64,000 nucleotides of DNA from Pyropia yezoensis. Lineage: Eukaryota; Rhodophyta; Bangiophyceae; Bangiales; Bangiaceae. The stretch is taken from positions 2,106,882 through 2,170,881 of the forward strand of contig CM020618.1 of assembly GCA_009829735.1 (NCBI GenBank), in the 5' to 3' direction. This document shows positions 59,617 to 64,000 of this stretch, piece by piece. Position 1 is the stretch's first letter; every line of letters starts with the position of its first letter. The position numbers and the translations under genes were made by a program. The notes under the pieces were generated by a model. That model was not told where the DNA came from. It saw only the letters and a list, made by a program, of their open reading frames with translations, and made no database searches.

Positions 59617-61558
59617 ATGGCTAGCTCGGACCCCCCGTCGTCCGGGGAGCACACGGGTGACGCACGTACTTCAGTGCCTTTGAATACTGGTGAGACACAG
59701 GTGGGTTTACCTGGGGTCGCAGAGGGACTGGAGGTCCCTCAAGCCAGCAGGACTGGAAGTGCGGGCGGGCAACAGGCCACCCCGACTCAGTCGGGATTTC
59801 GCTCGGGTGACACTTCTGATGTGGGTGGGCCGAAGTCTGGCCACCGTGTGGTACACTCAACGGGAACGTCCCAAGGGGTGAGGACCGTCCCCGCGGGTTC
59901 CATTCGGGTTGGAGCCAACTTTGGCTTGGAGCCGTCGCCAACTAGGCTTTCGGAGGACGGCGGACCTCCGTTGGTCGGCGATGGGCTCGCGCCCATGCCC
60001 CCGGTTGAGAACCCTGAGGAGCGTGGTTACCCCTCAGGTGGACTCCCGGAGGCGGACCGAGACTCAACTAGAGTCGACAATCCACTCCTCGCGGAAACTG
60101 TCCGTCGGGAGGCGACCAATGTGTTGCGGCAGACTTTGCCGGACCTGGTGGTCACGATGACGAATACTATTCTGAATCAGATTGTGGCGAGTTTGCCAGA
60201 TGGCCTCAATGTCCAGACCGGATCGGGGCTTTCGAGCCTGCAGGCGCAGGGGGACTCCCTCCTCACGCCTATCTCAGGTCGCCCCGAACAGGGGGCGACA
60301 CCTGTGACTCCCAACGAGGGAGCCACACCATACTCAGTGGGGCGTACGCCCTTCACGGGGGAGTTCCCCCCGGAAACGCCGGCGGCTACACCAAGCGCGC
60401 CGCGCCAGACTATGGGCACTGAGGGTGAACTTGCCCCAGTGCCACAGCGGCTGATCCCTCAACGTGAGGTGCCGCCCAAGATCCAGGTAGCCAACCCGGT
60501 CTTCCAAAGGGTCTCTGATTGTGAGACCTACGCCCTCCACAACAAGTCGGTGGCGTATGGTCCTGACCAGGCCCGAGCCATGGGCCGTGCCAAGAAGAAT
60601 GCACTTCATTCTTTTGGGCACAAAGCGGAGTGGGACGGAACTCCCCCCCTCCGTGTCTTTGAGCTCCTACGTCGTTTCACAAAAGCCTGTGACGACAATG
60701 CCATAAGTGAAGGCATGGCTTTCTATATGCTACAGGAGTTCACGAAGGGCGACCTGCGGACAGAATTTATGTCCGTCATGCCCAGATCTTCAAGGGGAGG
60801 CGCTGGTGAGGTGACGTCCTATTTGGAGCCCGTCAACTGGGTGTTGGGAGCCATGGTGGATGATGCAGCGTTGGCTTCTCAAGTTGAGGAGTTTACGCAA
60901 GCCCATCAGGAAGAGGCGGAGGACGAGTTGTCCTTTGCGGAGCGAGTCCGTAAGCTCAACAATCTTTGTGGGTTTCTTCATCCACAAGCTGTGGTGAAGA
61001 GTCGGTTTGTGGAGGGACTCCATTGATCAGTCCGGATGGAGACCCGGGAGCATAACACTGCCCGGGCGACCCTGGCAGAGTTGGCTAGGTTCGCTTTTCG
61101 CAGAGGTGAGGCCTACCGCAGGTTGCGGGAGGATCAACGCCAGGAGCGTCAGGCCGAGTTGGCCAAGGAACGGGAGGAGGCGCGCCAGGCCAGACAGATG
61201 AGAGAGGCACGCCGAATCCGCAAGGAAGGGGTGGTAGCTGCCGTGTGAACATCCCAGGGTATCCCTTCGTCTTCTACAGTTGGGAAGACCCCTCCGGGAA
61301 CTGACAATCGGTGTTGGAACTGCAACTCCGATGGACACTGGGCATATGATTGCCCCAAGTTGAGTAAACACATCCAACAACTTGTTAGGAATGCGAGTAA
61401 GAGGTCGGCTACGAACGAAGTACGTTCACGCCGCGAGGGTGGGTCTCGACCGGTAGTGGCGGTCGCCACACCCTGGCGGAGGGGGCGGACACGTCGTCCT
61501 CGGACTCGTCGTCTTCCCCTTCGTCCTCAGATTCGGACGCCAAGTCGGCGGGAAACGA
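59617..61558 (+). pseudogene. Gag of element G with two in-frame TGA codons
   Basis: Starts MASSDPPSSGEHTGD. A Pro/Gly/Thr-rich N-terminus precedes a capsid-like helical region (about 60540-61020). The frame is broken by TGA at 61024-61026 and 61246-61248 but stays in phase throughout. A basic coiled region (ELARFAFRRGEAYRRLREDQ) lies between the stops, and the zinc knuckle CWNCNSDGHWAYDC follows at about 61312-61353. The gag-pol junction is near 61450, where the frame switches to an acidic Ser/Asp linker. Confidence 0.8.
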
Positions 61559-64000
61559 ATGACCGTTGGAGCTGGTCGTCCGAAGCTCACAACGGCAGCC
61601 TCGGCCAAGTGGGTCAAGAGGACGAACCAACCGTGCCGGATACTGCGGCGACCTAAGGGAGTCCGCCCACCTCTGGTAGGACTCCCCAAGAACGTAAACC
61701 CACGTCGGGTCATCGCGGTGCTGACGGGTGAGAACTTCCAGGTGGCTGGACGGGTGCAACTTGCCCCCGGCCGCGCCTGTTGTGCCCGTATCGTACTTGA
61801 TACCGGGTCAGGAGCCTCCTTGATACGCAAGTCGCTATTACCAAAGGAGATGAAGCTCCAACGCTGGAGGTCTAAAGCTGACCACCTGATCGATATCACT
61901 GGTGGGGTACTTCCCATCGTTGGTGCCGTGACCCTACCAACTAGGTTGGGGACCCATGAGGTCGACGTGACCTATGGAGTAGTTGAGAATATATCGGTAC
62001 CCCTGCTTCTGGGTACCCCTTATGTTGTAACTCAAGTGCCTTTGATTTGTGGCCCTCAGTACTGGGTCAAGTTGATGAATGGGGAAACCATCCCCATCCT
62101 TGGTAAGGGAAATTCTGTGGCTCCTGTGACAGTCTCACAGTCGAAGCCTGTTTGCTCTGTGAGAGAAGGGTTTACTGCTACCCTGCGTTTAGCCCGTAAA
62201 GTCACGTTGCCCCCCAACTCGGTGGCGCACGTTGACGTTGTAACTGATTATACGGGGAACGGGTTGGTGCACCCTCACCCCCGTCTTGCTCGCAAGCACC
62301 AAGTGCATGTTGCCCTTGGCACGATGGACTCCAAAGCCGGAGTCCCGTGGGGGATCCAGGTTATGAACCTGAGCTCGTCGCCCAAGTACTTCAAGTCGGG
62401 AGCCAAGTTCGGCTATATCGACCAACACGAGGGACCGGTAGTAGCGGTCACCCTCAACGCGGGCGCAAGAAGCGACCCGAAGTCCGGAAAGGAGAAGCAT
62501 CAAGCCAAGTCGGCCGCCTCACCTCGGCCCCATGTGAACATGGAGGGTGTTACACCCAGGTTGCGGGATCAAGTTGAACGCCTCTTGGACCAATATCACA
62601 AGTTGTGGGATGGTCAATTTGGACTGATGAGAGCCACCCAACACCGGATCGAGTTGAAGCCCGGTGCACCCCCTACACGCCAATAACCGTATAGGGGAGG
62701 ACCCTGTTCAAGGGCCCTCGTTAAGGAGCAAGTTGCTCGCATGGAGGCCCTCGATGTGATCCAGGCCAGCAACGCCGAGTGGGCGAGTCCGGTGGTTATC
62801 GTCCCCAAAGTTGATGGGACCCCCCGGTTCTGTATCGACTACCGTAAGCTCAACGATAGCACGGTGAAGGACAGTTATCCCCTACCTAGGATGGACGACT
62901 GTCTGGACTCCCTGGGGGAGGCGGACGTGTTCTCTACCCTGGACTGTAACGCGGGGTACTGGCAAATTCCCATTGCCCCGGAAGACAGGCATAAAAACTA
63001 CCTGTCACTGTGGTACCTACCAGTGCAAGCGTCTACCGCTTGGCCTGTGTAACGCGCCGGCAACTTTTCAGCGCGCTATGGACATGATTCTGGCCGGAGT
63101 ACGGTGGCAGGTCTGTCTCGTGTACCTAGACGATATCATTGTGTTCTCCCGAAGTCCGGAGGAACACATTGGCCATCTTGGCCAGGTGTTCAAGCTACTT
63201 GCTGACGCCGGTGTGTCACTGAATGCGAGTAAGTGCCACCTCTTTACTCAAGAGGTGGAATACTTGGGACATGTTGTCCGTCCGGGGCGTCTCAGTGTCA
63301 ACGAGAAAAACTTGAGGGCCATCCGTAAGGCTCAGTACCCCCGGACCCAGACCCAGACGAGGAGCTTCCTCGGGATGTGTAACGTGCACTGACGCTTCAC
63401 CGAAGGCTTCGCCAAGGTGGCAAAACCGTTGAATGAGTCAGTGAGCTCAACGCTACCAAAGAACCTGCCTCCCCCAAGTCGGGTGGAGCAGGAATCCTTT
63501 GAGACTCTTCGGGACCTTCTGCTGAAGCCCCCTATCCTGGCTATTCCCAGGTTGGGAGGCCACTACATCTTGGATGTGGACGCTAGCTACGACCAACTGG
63601 GTTGTGTGTTGCTTCAGCAGCAGCCGGACAAGGAGTACTTGCCGGTGGGATACTTCAGCAAGGGCCTAACTCGGCCAAGAAGAACTACGGAGTCACCGAG
63701 TTGGAAGGACTCGCAGTGGTGCGGGCGGTGACGTCACTTCTTCACTACCTAGAGGGTGAGAAGTTCCTCATCCGCTGTGACCACCGCGCGTTGCAGTTCA
63801 TCTTCAAGACGGACTGTACGAACACTCGTCTCAACCGGTGGAGGGTGCGACTGGCACCCTTCAGCTTTGATATTGAGTACTGACCTGGCAGGCAACATGC
63901 CCTGGCCGACGGCCTCTTTCGGGTACCTACCGAAGGGCTGGACGCTAACCCAGTCGATGAGGACATCCCCATCGTGGGGGTAGTCACGCGCTCGGGTCAG
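61559..64000 (+). pseudogene. Pol of element G: protease, RT, RNase H, partial
   Basis: Protease VLDTGSGASLIRKSLL near 61796-61843. A TAA at 62684-62686 precedes reverse transcriptase (ARMEALDVIQASNAEW, FCIDYRKLNDSTVKD). A frameshift near 62990 leads to LVYLDDIIVFSRSPEEH, a TGA follows at 63390-63392 (in NVH*RF), and another frameshift occurs near 63665. RNase H follows (HYILDVDASYDQLGCVL, RCDHRALQFIF) with a TGA at 63881-63883. The frame continues to the window edge (HALADGLFRVPTEG). Confidence 0.85.

Larger units (their letters stand above)
59110..64000 (+). mobile_element. Ty3/gypsy element G, decayed, runs off the window
   Basis: Plus-strand element with leader, gag and pol up to RNase H, related to B and D/F in RT (LDCNAGYWQIP, VYLDDIIVFSR) but a distinct copy. 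Multiple stop codons and indels make it inactive. It appears to be inserted in the protease region of D/F. Its integrase and 3' LTR lie beyond 64000. Confidence 0.75.

Noticed and set aside
1-64000. CRISPR arrays, prokaryotic operons, rRNA or clear tRNA genes
   Set aside because: None seen; introns, LTR elements and gene spacing are eukaryotic, and no full cloverleaf with both A and B boxes was found by eye.

Overview
The window is nuclear DNA of a GC-rich photosynthetic eukaryote. The evidence is a nucleus-type gene for a plastid sigma-70 factor, an AMT1-type ammonium transporter with spliceosomal introns (GT-AG), a PLATZ zinc-binding regulator, very Ala/Gly/Pro-rich proteins, trinucleotide-rich leaders and a large nest of Ty3/gypsy chromoviruses. 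A bangiophyte red alga (Porphyra/Pyropia type) is my best guess. A green alga is not excluded, because I could not run a search.

Bases 1-29,800 are host DNA with few, mostly intron-poor genes. In order they are: a GGTGGCGAC minisatellite with a 248-bp higher-order unit (about 550-1825); an unrecognised single-span membrane protein (minus, 3985-5412); a PLATZ protein with a 12-nt microexon (plus, 9647-11662); an M13/neprilysin-type zinc peptidase (minus, 13250-15701); an AMT1 ammonium transporter in four exons (plus, 18392-21609); a large protein with a bZIP-like basic region but no leucine zipper (minus, 22250-24544); and the plastid sigma factor (plus, 25998-28586). The peptidase and AMT genes diverge from a 2.7-kb spacer that holds a cluster of palindromes, including a near-perfect 135-bp one.

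A 915-bp PIF/Harbinger-like element (29809-30723, TTA target duplication) marks the border with the transposon nest (about 30,730 to beyond 64,000). The nest can be unpicked from breaks in reading frames. The outermost element D/F (minus strand) is split in its RNase H frame into 57305-59100 and 33526-35344. The split is caused by element A/E (minus, LTRs 35345-35707 and 56941-57304), which is flanked by the same 5-bp duplication CGTGG on both sides. A/E is itself interrupted by element B (plus, from 39250, with intact gag and pol) and apparently by element C (minus, 50470-56464). A fifth element, G (plus, about 59110 onward), lies in the protease end of D/F. A 500-N gap (49970-50469) hides several expected junctions.

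The most unusual feature is that the B-type and D/F-type elements carry a third long gene between pol and the 3' LTR, on the strand opposite to gag-pol and converging on pol. The A/E copy of this antisense gene is open for 789 codons; the copies in B and D/F are broken. Elements B and C also show correctly phased -1 frameshift heptamers at the gag-pol junction. Element C may carry a two-zinc-finger ORF between its 5' LTR and gag.
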